The notes: generated by a model not told the origin, from the letters alone. 64,000 bases of DNA from Glycomyces fuscus (GCA_002529455.1 NYMS01000063.1:1-64000), one strand, 5' to 3'. Positions 16,878 through 25,255 are shown, counted from the stretch's first letter. Program-made: numbers and translations.

Positions 16878-17650
16878 GCCTGCCCCTCGAAGACCTTGGC
16901 CTGCAGGCGGCGCATCCCCGCGAGCCAGCGGTCGGTGTCGTCGGCCCGGGCCGCGTAGTAGTCGGCGACCTGCGGGTGCGGCAGGATCAGGAAGCGCCCG
17001 TCGGCCAGGCCGACCATCACCGCGTCGGCGACCTCCTCGGGGGTGATCGCCTCCGGGGCCAGGATGGCCTTGCCGGTGTCACCGCTGTTCTCCAGCAGGT
17101 TGGTGTGCACGCCCAGCGGGCACACGCACTGCACGGTGATCCCGCGGCCGCCGTAGGTGGCCGACATCCACTCGCCGAAGGCCAGCGCGGCGTGCTTGGT
17201 CACCGAGTAGGGCGCGCTGCCCAGCATGGTGAGCAGGCCCGCCGCCGACACGGTGGTCAGGAAGCGGCCGTGGCCGCGCTCCAGCCAGCCGGGCAGCAGC
17301 TCGCGGGCGGCGCGCACGTGGGCCATCACGTTGACCTGCCAGGCCAGGTCCCAGTCGGCCTCGGGGGCCTCGGGCCCGCCGCCCACGCCCACCCCCGCGT
17401 TGGCCACGTACAGGTCGATGCCGCCCAGGTGCGCTCCGGCCTCGGCCACGAGCGCGGTGACGCCCGCCTCTCCTGCGGCGTCGCCGGGGACGGCCACCCC
17501 GCCGATCTCGGCGGCCACGGCCTCGGCCGCTCCCGCGTCCAGGTCGTTGACCACGACGCGCGCCCCGGCTCCGGCGAGCCTGCGGGCGATCGCGGCGCCG
17601 ATCCCGTTGCCCGCGCCGGTGACGACGGCTCCGGTGTCGGTCAGGTCCAT
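16874..17650 (-). CDS. Short-chain dehydrogenase/reductase (SDR)
   Basis: NAD(P)-dependent classical SDR of 258 residues. Cofactor motif TGAGNGIGAAIARRL, acidic NDLDAG after strand 2 (suggesting NAD preference), NAG motif VANAGVG, and catalytic Ser/Tyr/Lys in TTVSAAGLL and YSVTKHAAL are present. ATG at 17650 lies 7 nt after GGAGGT; a GTG 9 nt earlier overlaps that site. It starts 1 bp after the preceding SDR and overlaps the phosphotransferase by 4 nt. It probably oxidises or reduces a hydroxyacyl intermediate of the pathway served by this operon. Confidence 0.92.
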   Translation of the reverse strand: MDLTDTGAVVTGAGNGIGAAIARRLAGAGARVVVNDLDAGAAEAVAAEIGGVAVPGDAAGEAGVTALVAEAGAHLGGIDLYVANAGVGVGGGPEAPEADWDLAWQVNVMAHVRAARELLPGWLERGHGRFLTTVSAAGLLTMLGSAPYSVTKHAALAFGEWMSATYGGRGITVQCVCPLGVHTNLLENSGDTGKAILAPEAITPEEVADAVMVGLADGRFLILPHPQVADYYAARADDTDRWLAGMRRLQAKVFEGQA

Positions 17651-17651
17651 G

Positions 17652-18407
17652 TCACACACCTCCGGTGAGAGTGAGGCCGCCGTCGAGGACGAGTGTGCGG
17701 CCGGTGATCCAGGAGGCGTCCTCGGAGAGCAGGAAGGCCACCGCGCCCGCCACGTCCTCGGGTTCGCCCAGGCGTCCCAGGGGGTACTGGGCCGCGATCT
17801 TCTCCTCGCGGCCCTCGTAGAGGGCGGCGGCGAACCTGGTCTTGACCACGGCCGGGGCGACGCCGTTCACGCGGATCCCCGGGCCCAGCTCGACGGCCAG
17901 CTCCTCGGTGATGTGGATGAGCATCGCCTTGGTGGCGCCGTAGAAGCCGATGCCGGGGGAGGGCTTGGTCCCCGCGACGGAGGAGACGTTGACGACGGCG
18001 CCGCCGTGCTCGGACATCCAGGCCCGGTAGGCCCTCTGCGTCCACGAGATCGCGGACAGGGCGTTGACCTCGAAGATCTTGCGGGCCGCGTCCAGGTTGA
18101 GGTCGATCATCCGCCCGTAGACGGGGTTGATGCCGGTGTTGTTGACGAGCATGTCGACGCTGCCGAAGGCCTCCAGGGTGGCGGCGACGGCCGCGTCCTG
18201 GTGCTCGGGGTCGTCGGCCCGGCCGGGGACGCCGATGGCGTGCTCGGGGCCGCCCAGGGCCGTGACGGCCTCTTCCAGGGCCTCGGGCCTGCGCGCCGTG
18301 ACGCACACGCGCGCGCCCTCGTCGACGAGCTGCTGGGCGATGGCCAGGCCGATGCCCCGGCTCGCGCCGGTGACGATGGCGGTCCGCCCGCCGAACCGGG
18401 ATGTCAT
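17652..18407 (-). CDS. Short-chain dehydrogenase/reductase, first gene of the acyl-CoA operon
   Basis: Classical SDR of 251 residues. Cofactor motif TGASRGIGLAIAQQL, NNTG motif in VNNTGINPVYG, catalytic VSSVAG and YGATKAML, and a C-terminal SEDASWITGRTLVLDGG typical of FabG-like oxidoreductases are all present. ATG at 18407 has TAAGGAGA 7 nt upstream. A perfect palindrome ACCGACTAGTCGGT lies just upstream of this start, so the operon is probably repressed by the nearby TetR protein. It is followed by a second SDR, a phosphotransferase and an acyl-CoA dehydrogenase, all tightly coupled. Confidence 0.92.
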   Translation of the reverse strand: MTSRFGGRTAIVTGASRGIGLAIAQQLVDEGARVCVTARRPEALEEAVTALGGPEHAIGVPGRADDPEHQDAAVAATLEAFGSVDMLVNNTGINPVYGRMIDLNLDAARKIFEVNALSAISWTQRAYRAWMSEHGGAVVNVSSVAGTKPSPGIGFYGATKAMLIHITEELAVELGPGIRVNGVAPAVVKTRFAAALYEGREEKIAAQYPLGRLGEPEDVAGAVAFLLSEDASWITGRTLVLDGGLTLTGGV

Positions 18408-18419
18408 TCCGTTCTCCTT

Positions 18420-18438
18420 AAACCGACTAGTCGGTATG
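18420..18438. promoter_or_regulatory. TetR operator site B
   Basis: On the minus strand this reads CATACCGACTAGTCGGTTT, with a perfect 14-bp palindrome ACCGACTAGTCGGT at 18422-18435. It lies 13-31 bp upstream of the first SDR start, matching sites at 13869 and 19992. Confidence 0.75.
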
Positions 18439-18557
18439 CCAGGGCGACTCTATGTCGCGCGAGGTGCGCGCCGCAAGGGGCGAAAGGGACGCCGAGGCGC
18501 GACAATGGCGGCGCGGGCCAACGATGTCCCCCCGCGGACCGGGAAGTGAGGACTGTC

Positions 18558-18851
18558 ATGACGACCGACGTGGTCGACGTACGGGACCAGAAACGCTACG
18601 AGATCAGGGTCGAGGGGGAGGTGGCCGGATTCGCCGACTACATCCTCACCGACGACCTGATCACCTTCACCCACACCGAGATCGACCCCGCCTACGAGGG
18701 GCGCGGCCTGGGCGGGACCCTGGTCAGGGAGGCCCTGGACGACGTGCGGCCGCGGAACCTGGCGGTGCTGCCGCTGTGTCCCTTCGTCAAGGGGTGGATC
18801 CAGCGCCACCCCGACTACACCGACCTCGTCTACCGCGCCCCCGCGGAGTAG
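18558..18851 (+). CDS. GNAT-type N-acetyltransferase (YjdJ-like, short)
   Basis: A 97-residue acetyltransferase-like protein of the short GNAT group (often labelled Gcn5-related or YJDJ). It contains TFTHTEIDPAYEGRGLGGTLVREAL, the acetyl-CoA pyrophosphate-binding loop (GRGLGG), and the ending LAVLPLCPFVKGWIQRHPDYTDLV, which is highly characteristic of this group. ATG at 18558 is preceded by GTGAGGA. It is divergent from the SDR operon, and the gap holds a TetR operator close to the SDR start, so joint control is possible. The physiological substrate is unknown for the family. Confidence 0.87.
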   Translation: MTTDVVDVRDQKRYEIRVEGEVAGFADYILTDDLITFTHTEIDPAYEGRGLGGTLVREALDDVRPRNLAVLPLCPFVKGWIQRHPDYTDLVYRAPAE

Positions 18852-18907
18852 GGCCGGGCACGCGGAGCCCTCCCCCCGGGGCCTCGCGGGAGGGCCGTGC
18901 CGCCCTG

Positions 18908-18947
18908 GCGGACCGGCGCGGGCGCGCGGACGCCCGCGCCGGTCCGC
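18908..18947. terminator. Perfect 17-bp hairpin
   Basis: GCGGACCGGCGCGGGCG, 6-nt loop, then the exact reverse complement. It lies between the GNAT gene and the convergent quinone oxidoreductase. Confidence 0.75.
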
Positions 18948-19011
18948 ACGGGGAACACGAAGCCCGACAGGTCGGACATTTCGTGATCTACACCGTCAAG
19001 GTAGTGCTTCC

Positions 19012-19968
19012 CTACGCGGTGGTGTCGAGGGTGAGCTTGCCGATGGTCCCCCTGGAGCGCAGGGCCTCGTGCGCCCGCGCGGCCTCCGCCAGGGGATAGG
19101 CGCCGCCCAGGACCGGCCTCAGGTGGCCCTCGGCCACCAGGGTGAACAGCTCGGCCATCGCCCGGCTCATCACGTCGCCCGGCAGCGTCCACACGTGCGG
19201 CAGCCACATGCCGCCCACGGTGGTGGAGAAGCGCATGAGATTGGCGGGCTGCACGGGGGCGGGCAGCTCGCGCGAGGCCATCCCGTAGAAGGCCAGGCGT
19301 CCGAACGGGGCCAGCGCCCGCACGCTCTGGTCGGTGACGCGTCCGCCCACCATGTCCAGGACGGTGTCCACGCGCTGTCCGCCGTTGGCCTCCATCAGGG
19401 CCTCGGTCATGTCGGGGGCGGAGGAGTCCACGGCGGCGTCCGCGCCCAGCTCCAGCGCCAGTGCGCGCTTGTCCTCGCTGCTGGCCACGGCGATGACCCG
19501 TCCGGCGCCGAAGCGCTTGGCCAGCTGGACGGCGAGCGTGCCCACGCCGCCGGCCGCCGCGTGCACCACGACCGACTCGCCCGGGTCCATCCGCACGGAC
19601 TTGCGCAGCAGCACCCAGGCGGTGGCGCCCTGCACGACCAGGGCGAGCGCGTCCTCGTCCGAGACCCCGTCGGGGATGTCGAAGGCCATGGCGGGGGTGG
19701 CGACGGCCTTCTCGGCGTAGCCGCCGCTGGTGGTCAGGGCGACCACGCGGCGGCCGTCGGGGGTGCGTCCGGCGATCTCCATGCCGGGGACCAGCGGGAG
19801 CGTGGCGGGGGCCAGGTAGCTGTTCTCGGCCTGGTGGGTGTCGGCGAAGTTGACCCCGGCGCGGGTGACGTCGACGAGGACCTCGTCGGGGCCCGCCTCG
19901 GGATCGGGCAGTTCGGTGAGGTTGAGGACCTCGGGTCCGCCGAACTCGGTGATCTGGATGGCGCGCAT
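19012..19968 (-). CDS. NADPH:quinone oxidoreductase (zinc-independent MDR family)
   Basis: Medium-chain dehydrogenase/reductase of 318 residues, QOR type. The N-terminal RAIQITEFGGPEVL and GVNFADTHQAENSY are characteristic, the nucleotide-binding motif is AAAGGVGTLAVQLAKRFGA, and structural-zinc cysteines are absent. Such enzymes reduce quinones or enoyl groups with NADPH. ATG at 19968 follows GAAGGAGAGG. The promoter carries the same palindrome as the TetR gene and the SDR/ACAD operon, so it is likely part of that regulon, perhaps reducing an enoyl intermediate or recycling electrons. Confidence 0.92.
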   Translation of the reverse strand: MRAIQITEFGGPEVLNLTELPDPEAGPDEVLVDVTRAGVNFADTHQAENSYLAPATLPLVPGMEIAGRTPDGRRVVALTTSGGYAEKAVATPAMAFDIPDGVSDEDALALVVQGATAWVLLRKSVRMDPGESVVVHAAAGGVGTLAVQLAKRFGAGRVIAVASSEDKRALALELGADAAVDSSAPDMTEALMEANGGQRVDTVLDMVGGRVTDQSVRALAPFGRLAFYGMASRELPAPVQPANLMRFSTTVGGMWLPHVWTLPGDVMSRAMAELFTLVAEGHLRPVLGGAYPLAEAARAHEALRSRGTIGKLTLDTTA

Positions 19969-19991
19969 GTGCGACCTCTCCTTCGTCTGTT

Positions 19992-20011
19992 CATACCGAC
20001 CAGGTGGTATG
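19992..20011. promoter_or_regulatory. TetR operator site C
   Basis: CATACCGACCAGGTGGTATG, a dyad with arms CATACC/GGTATG, lies 24-43 bp upstream of the quinone oxidoreductase start. A further related half-site (ACCGGTCGGT) follows at 20014-20023. Confidence 0.7.
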
Positions 20012-20117
20012 TTACCGGTCGGTTGGGCTCCGGTGTCCGTGGCGTCCCGCCTGATCGGACGGGTGTCGCGCGGCCGGGCTCCGCCGCGCGGTCGCTCCCG
20101 GGTCTTGCGCCCGTCTG

Positions 20118-20132
20118 CCTAACGTTGTTAGG
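20118..20132. promoter_or_regulatory. Candidate operator upstream of the carboxylesterase
   Basis: CCTAACGTTGTTAGG is a dyad with perfect 6-bp arms and a 3-bp centre, 34 bp before the GTG start. It differs from the TetR sites nearby, so another regulator, not encoded next to it, probably binds. Confidence 0.5.
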
Positions 20133-20166
20133 TGTGGGGTGCCGCGCACCGATGGGGAGGACGCAC

Positions 20167-21672
20167 GTGGACGCCGAGCACACAGTGACGACAGCAGGCG
20201 GACGGGTCCGGGGCACCGCCTCGCCGCGCTCCGAGAGCGGCGGGGTCTCCGTCTACCGGGGGGTGCCCTACGCCGCCGCCCCCTTCGGCGAGCACCGTTT
20301 CGCCGCCCCCGCGCCCCCGCCCGCCTGGGACGGCGTCCGCGACTGCACCTCCTTCGGCCCGCCGCCCCCGCAGGGCGACCAGCTCCTGGGGGCCGCGCCC
20401 TGGAACCCGCAGACGTCCCTGGACTGCCTGTCGCTCAACGTGTGGACCGCCGCCCGCGAGGGCGACCGGGCTCCGGTGCTCGTGTGGATCCACGGGGGCG
20501 CCTACATCGTCGGGGCGGCCTCCGAGGTGGTCTACGACGGCACACGGCTCGCCGAGAGCGGCCTGGTCGTGGTGGGGATCAACTACCGGCTGGGCTTCGA
20601 GGGCTTCGGCCACGTGCCCGGCCGCCCCGACAACCGCGGCCTGCTCGACCAGGCCGCCGCCCTGCGGTGGGTGCGGGAGAACGTCTCCGCCTTCGGCGGC
20701 GACCCCGACAACGTGACGGTGGCGGGGGAGTCCGCCGGGGCCGGTTCGGTCGCGTGTCTGATGGCCTCGCCGCACGCCCGAGGACTCTTCCGGCGCGCGA
20801 TCGGGCACAGCGTTCCGGGGGACATGCTCACCGTGGACACCGCGCGGCTGGTCTCCGAGCGGATCGCCGCGGCCGCGGGCGTCCCGCTGGAGGCCGAGGC
20901 CCTGGCCGCGCTGCCGCCGGAGAGGCTGTTGGAGGCCACCGACGCGGTGCTCGCCTCCGCCCCGGCCGGGAGCTCGGGGGGCGTGCGCACCAAGCCCTTC
21001 ACCTGCTTCGCGCCCGTGGTCGGCGGGCCCGAACTGCCCGAGGCCCCGCTGGAGGCGGTCGCGCGCGGCGCCGCCTCGGGGGTGGACCTGCTGGTCGGTC
21101 ACAACGCCCACGAGTACCGGCTGTTCACCGAGCTGGGGCAGAGCGTGGAGATCGACGGCGAGTCCTCCCTGGCGGTGACCGCCTCCCGCCTGGGACTGGG
21201 GGAGGAGGCGGTGGCCGCCTACCGGTCCGTGCACCCGGAGGCCACGCTGCGCGAGCTGTACGCCGCGATCCAGGGTGACGCCCTGTTCTGCGAGTACACG
21301 GCGCGCTTCGCCGAGGCGCACGCCGCGGCCGGGGGCCGCGCCCACTTCTTCCGGCTGGCCGCGGAGAGCCCGGCCATGGAGGGGCGCCTGGGGGCCTGCC
21401 ACGCCTTCGACCTGCCGTTCGCGTTCGGCAACCTGGACACCGACTTCGGGCGGTTCCTGCTCGGCGGTGAGGCCGGTGAGGCCCACCGGGCTCTGTCGGA
21501 GCGGATGGTCGCGGCCTGGCGCGACTTCGCCGCCACCGGCGACCCGGGCTGGCCCGCGGTGACCGCCGAGGCCACCGCGGTCAAGGTGTGGGACACCGAC
21601 GACCTGCTGCACACCCGTGACGTCTCGCCGGTGCGGCAGCTGTGGGCCGGGGTGTCCCTGGTTCCCCGGTAG
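20167..21672 (+). CDS. Type-B carboxylesterase (alpha/beta hydrolase)
   Basis: Carboxylesterase/lipase of the cholinesterase-like family, 501 residues. Features include YRGVPYAAAPFGEHRF, the disulfide-region DCLSLNVW, oxyanion-hole HGGAY, nucleophile elbow GESAGAGS with S189, and a C-terminal histidine region GACHAFDLPFAF. No signal peptide is seen, so it is probably cytoplasmic. GTG at 20167 lies 7 nt after GGGGAGGA; an in-frame ATG at 20152 overlaps that site. It hydrolyses carboxylic esters, but the natural substrate is not evident. The upstream dyad suggests it is inducible. Confidence 0.92.
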   Translation: MDAEHTVTTAGGRVRGTASPRSESGGVSVYRGVPYAAAPFGEHRFAAPAPPPAWDGVRDCTSFGPPPPQGDQLLGAAPWNPQTSLDCLSLNVWTAAREGDRAPVLVWIHGGAYIVGAASEVVYDGTRLAESGLVVVGINYRLGFEGFGHVPGRPDNRGLLDQAAALRWVRENVSAFGGDPDNVTVAGESAGAGSVACLMASPHARGLFRRAIGHSVPGDMLTVDTARLVSERIAAAAGVPLEAEALAALPPERLLEATDAVLASAPAGSSGGVRTKPFTCFAPVVGGPELPEAPLEAVARGAASGVDLLVGHNAHEYRLFTELGQSVEIDGESSLAVTASRLGLGEEAVAAYRSVHPEATLRELYAAIQGDALFCEYTARFAEAHAAAGGRAHFFRLAAESPAMEGRLGACHAFDLPFAFGNLDTDFGRFLLGGEAGEAHRALSERMVAAWRDFAATGDPGWPAVTAEATAVKVWDTDDLLHTRDVSPVRQLWAGVSLVPR

Positions 21673-21692
21673 GGCCGGCGGGCCCGTGCCCT

Positions 21693-21725
21693 CGGCCCTA
21701 CCGGCCCCGGCGGACCGGTAGGCCG
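21693..21725 (+). terminator. Hairpin after the carboxylesterase
   Basis: CGGCCCTACCGG pairs with CCGGTAGGCCG (one bulge) across a 10-nt loop, starting 21 bp after the stop codon. The rest of the gap to 21909 shows no gene. Confidence 0.5.
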
Positions 21726-21909
21726 GCGGGCCCCGCCCGACGGCGGCGGTAAAGGTTCGGGAAACCCTCACGGTCGGGCCGGGCCCGGCGGGGGAGGTGG
21801 GCACCCTCACAGGTAGGGGCGGGTGGCGCCGGTTCCCGGGCACCGGGGAGACGGCCTTCCACACCGGTGGTGCCGTCACCGGCGGGCACCGTCCCGCCGG
21901 AGGTGAGCG

Positions 21910-23238
21910 GTGACCACGAACGTCTTCGTCCTGGGACTCGACGCCCAGAACCACGAGGTCCTGCTCTCGCTGCCCGACGACGACGGCGGCGGCTACCGCT
22001 TCCTCCCGCTGCTCGGCCTCGACGAGATCGGCCAGGACCGCAGGGTGGACATGCCCGGCCTGCTGGCCCTGGCGGGCCGGAGGCTGGACTCCTTCGAGGG
22101 CGCGGTCGACGCGGTCATCGGCTTCTGGGACTTTCCGGTCAGCTCGCTGGTGCCGCTGCTCTGCCGGGAGCGGGGGCTGCCCTGCGCGCCCCTGGAGGCC
22201 GTCGTGCGGTGCGAGCACAAGTACTGGAGCCGGCTGGAGCAGCGGGCCGTCATCCCCGAGGCCGTCCCCCCGTTCGGAGGAGTCGGCCTCGGCGCCACGG
22301 CCAAGCCGGAGGGGCTCTCCTACCCGCTGTGGGTCAAACCGGTGAAGTCGTTCTCCTCCGAACTGGCCTTCCGCGTCACCGACGACGCCGGGTTCCGCGA
22401 GGCGATGGACAGGATCAGGGCGGGCGCCGGGCGCCTCGGCGAGTCCTTCCAGTGGGTGATGGACCGGGTGCGGCCGCCTCCCGAGGTCGCCGAGCTCGGG
22501 GGCACGGCCGCACTGGCCGAGGAGGAGGTCACGGGCGACCAGCTCACCGTGGAGGGCTACGTCCGCGGCGGTGTCCCGCACGTGTACGGGATCGTCGACT
22601 CCCACCGCTATCAGGGCTCGTCGAGCTTCCTGCGCTACGAGTACCCGTCCAAGGTGCCCGAGGAGGCCGGGGACCGCCTGACCGAGCTGAGCGAGCGCGT
22701 GGTCTCCCGGGTCGGCCTGGACAACGTGACCTTCAACATCGAGTACTTCCACGATCCGCGCAGCGGCGCCGTCCGGCTCCTGGAGATCAACCCGCGGCAC
22801 TCCCAGTCGCACGCCAGGCTGTTCGAACTCGTGCGCGGGGTGTCCAACCACGAGATCTGCCTGAGGGTCGTCCTGGGGCGGGATCCCGAACCGGAGCGCG
22901 CCGGAGGGTACGCGGTGGCCGCCAAGTGGTTCCTGCGCCGCTTCCGTGACGGCTTCGTCTCGGCGGTGCCCACCGAGGAGGACGTCGCGCGCGCGGAGGG
23001 CACGGCACCGGGCACGAAGGTGGAGATCGTCGCGCGCCGGGGCCGGTGGCTCTCCGACCTTCCCTTCCAGGACAGCTACAGCTTCGAACTGGCCCACGTG
23101 TTCGTGGGCGCCCGGGACAGCGCGGAGTGCGAGCGCCGGTACCGGGACTGCGTGGGACAACTGCCCTTCACGATTCGTGACACCGACGAGGAGCCCCGGG
23201 CACGGAGAGGAGCCGGTGACGATGAGAACCGTCAGTGA
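21910..23238 (+). CDS. ATP-grasp ligase, substrate unknown
   Basis: A 442-residue protein of the ATP-grasp superfamily (carboxylate-amine/thiol ligases that pass through an acyl phosphate). ATP-binding lysine region PLWVKPVKSFSSELAF, clamp residues EGYVRGG, and the Mg-binding end FNIEYF... LLEINPRHSQSHARLF resemble the biotin-carboxylase-like and peptide-ligase branches. The N-terminal 100 residues are a Rossmann-like preATP-grasp domain. There is no biotin-carboxylase C-terminal domain and no biotin carrier nearby. GTG at 21910 follows GGAGGTGAG. It overlaps the next gene (CocE/S15 hydrolase) by 17 nt, implying a joint pathway. Confidence 0.82.
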   Translation: MTTNVFVLGLDAQNHEVLLSLPDDDGGGYRFLPLLGLDEIGQDRRVDMPGLLALAGRRLDSFEGAVDAVIGFWDFPVSSLVPLLCRERGLPCAPLEAVVRCEHKYWSRLEQRAVIPEAVPPFGGVGLGATAKPEGLSYPLWVKPVKSFSSELAFRVTDDAGFREAMDRIRAGAGRLGESFQWVMDRVRPPPEVAELGGTAALAEEEVTGDQLTVEGYVRGGVPHVYGIVDSHRYQGSSSFLRYEYPSKVPEEAGDRLTELSERVVSRVGLDNVTFNIEYFHDPRSGAVRLLEINPRHSQSHARLFELVRGVSNHEICLRVVLGRDPEPERAGGYAVAAKWFLRRFRDGFVSAVPTEEDVARAEGTAPGTKVEIVARRGRWLSDLPFQDSYSFELAHVFVGARDSAECERRYRDCVGQLPFTIRDTDEEPRARRGAGDDENRQ

Positions 23239-25255
23239 CCTGCCCAACGAGGTCCATGAGGACGAGTACGTCCTGATCCCGATCAGCGACGGCGTCCGGC
23301 TCGCAGCGCGGATCTGGCGCCCGGTGGGGAGTGAGGGGGACCCGGTGCCGGCCGTACTGGAGTTCATCCCGTACCGCAGACGCGACCTGACGGCGCAGCG
23401 CGACTCGGTGCACCACCCCTACATGGCCGGACACGGGTACGCGTGCGCCCGCGTGGACCTGCGCGGCAGCGGCGACTCCGAGGGCGTGCTCACCGACGAG
23501 TACCTGGAACGCGAGCTCCTGGACGCCGAGGAGGTGCTCGCCTGGCTCGCCGACCAGCCCTGGTGTGACGGACGCACCGGCATGATGGGCATCTCCTGGG
23601 GCGGGTTCAACGCCCTCCAGGTCGCCGCGCGGCGGCCCGAGAGCCTGCGCGCGATCATGACGGCCTGCTCCACCGACGACCGGTACTCCGACGACGTGCA
23701 CTTCATGGGCGGGTGCCTGCTGGGGGACAACCTGTCCTGGGCCTCCACGATGTTCGCCTACAACTCCTGCCCGCCCGATCCGGACCTGGTCGGTGAGCGG
23801 TGGCGCGACATGTGGCACGAGCGGCTGGAGCACAGCGGCCTGTGGCTCGACACCTGGCTGCGGCACCAGCACCGGGACGGGTACTGGAGGCACGGTTCGG
23901 TGATCGAGGACCTGGGCGCGATCCAGGTGCCCGTCATGGCCGTCAGCGGTTGGGCCGACGGCTACTCCAACTCGGTCTTCCGGCTGCTGGCGGGACTGGG
24001 GGTCCCCTGCCTCGGGCTGCTGGGCCCCTGGTCGCACAAGTACCCGCACCTGGGCCAGCCCGGCCCCGCAGTCGGCTTCCTCCAGGAACTGGTGCGCTGG
24101 TGGGACCGCTGGCTCAAGGGCGTCGACAACGACGTGATGGACGCACCCGCCCTGCGGGCCTGGATGCAGGAGAGCGCGGTCCCCTCCACCGCCTACGAGG
24201 ATCGGCCCGGGCGCTGGGTCGGTGAGCGGGAGTGGCCGTCACCGAACATCGTGTTCGAGTCACGCTCGCTGGGGGCCGGCCGGGTGCTCGGGGAGGGGGA
24301 GCGGGAGAGGAGGGAGGACGCCCTGACCCTGTCCTCTCCGCTGTCCACGGGACAGCACGCGGGCAAGTGGTGCTCCTACAACGCCCCTCCGGACCTGCCC
24401 TACGACCAGCGCGAGGACGACGGCGGCTCCATCGTCTTCGACAGCGTGCCGCTCCCGGAGCGGTTGGAGATCCTCGGCTCCGCGGTGGTCGAACTCGAAC
24501 TCGCCGTGGACCGGCCCGACGCGATGATCGCGGTACGGCTGAGCGACGTCACGCCCAAGGGCCAGGCCACGCGCGTGACCTACGGGCTGCTGAACCTCAC
24601 CCACGCCGAAGGCCACGAGAGGCCGCAGAAGCTGGTGCCGGGGCGCAGGTACCGCGTCTCGGTCCCCCTCAACGGTGTGGCGCAGACGTTCCCGCCCGGA
24701 CACCGGGTGAGGATCTCGGTCTCCACCTCCTACTGGCCGCTCGTGTGGCCCTCGCCCGAACCGGTGACCCTCTCCGTGTTCCAGGGGGAGCACACCCGCG
24801 TCCACCTTCCGGTACGCCCCGCCGAAAGCGGGGGCGACGGGCGCGAGGTGGCGCCCTTCGGCGAGCCCGAGGGCACCGCCCCCCTCACGACGAGCCGGAT
24901 CGAGGCGGGCGAGGAGCGGTGGGACCTCAACCAGGACCTCGTGAACTACGAGTCCTCGCTGAACGTGGTCAAGGACCTGGGAACGGTGTGCTTCGACGAC
25001 ATCGGCCTGGAGGTGACCCGGCGCGCGGACGAGCGCTACAGCCATGTCCACGACGACTACGACTCGGTCCGGGGCGAGACGGCGTGGACGATGGGCTTCG
25101 CCCGCGGCGACTGGTCGGTGCGGACCGAGACCCGTACGGTGCTCACGTCCACGGCCACCGACTTCCACCTGCACGCGATACTCGACGCCTACGAGGGCAC
25201 GAGGCGCGTGGCCACGAAGATCTACACCTCGGTGATCCCGCGGGACTGCGTCTGA
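23222..25255 (+). CDS. CocE/NonD family (S15-type) alpha/beta hydrolase
   Basis: A 677-residue hydrolase related to cocaine esterase and X-Pro dipeptidyl peptidase. The N-terminal alpha/beta domain holds DLRGSGDSEG, nucleophile GISWGGF (S125), Asp in SGWADGYSN (D246) and His in WSHKYPHLG (H272). A PepX C-terminal jelly-roll spans about residues 330-540, and about 120 further residues (WDLNQDLVNYESS to the end) form an extra domain. ATG at 23222 has AGGAG 9 nt upstream; GTG at 23216 is an alternative. No signal peptide is seen. It overlaps the ATP-grasp gene, so it may act on the same amide or ester, as tailoring or release enzyme, or as its antagonist. Confidence 0.88.
   Translation: MRTVSDLPNEVHEDEYVLIPISDGVRLAARIWRPVGSEGDPVPAVLEFIPYRRRDLTAQRDSVHHPYMAGHGYACARVDLRGSGDSEGVLTDEYLERELLDAEEVLAWLADQPWCDGRTGMMGISWGGFNALQVAARRPESLRAIMTACSTDDRYSDDVHFMGGCLLGDNLSWASTMFAYNSCPPDPDLVGERWRDMWHERLEHSGLWLDTWLRHQHRDGYWRHGSVIEDLGAIQVPVMAVSGWADGYSNSVFRLLAGLGVPCLGLLGPWSHKYPHLGQPGPAVGFLQELVRWWDRWLKGVDNDVMDAPALRAWMQESAVPSTAYEDRPGRWVGEREWPSPNIVFESRSLGAGRVLGEGERERREDALTLSSPLSTGQHAGKWCSYNAPPDLPYDQREDDGGSIVFDSVPLPERLEILGSAVVELELAVDRPDAMIAVRLSDVTPKGQATRVTYGLLNLTHAEGHERPQKLVPGRRYRVSVPLNGVAQTFPPGHRVRISVSTSYWPLVWPSPEPVTLSVFQGEHTRVHLPVRPAESGGDGREVAPFGEPEGTAPLTTSRIEAGEERWDLNQDLVNYESSLNVVKDLGTVCFDDIGLEVTRRADERYSHVHDDYDSVRGETAWTMGFARGDWSVRTETRTVLTSTATDFHLHAILDAYEGTRRVATKIYTSVIPRDCV

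Noticed and set aside
21910-23238. Biotin carboxylase assignment for the ATP-grasp protein
   Set aside because: It lacks the biotin carboxylase C-terminal domain and any biotin carrier or carboxyltransferase partner.
20128-23367. 1079-codon minus-strand open frame
   Set aside because: It runs antisense through the carboxylesterase and ATP-grasp genes, both with clear catalytic motifs, and itself looks like low-complexity shadow protein.
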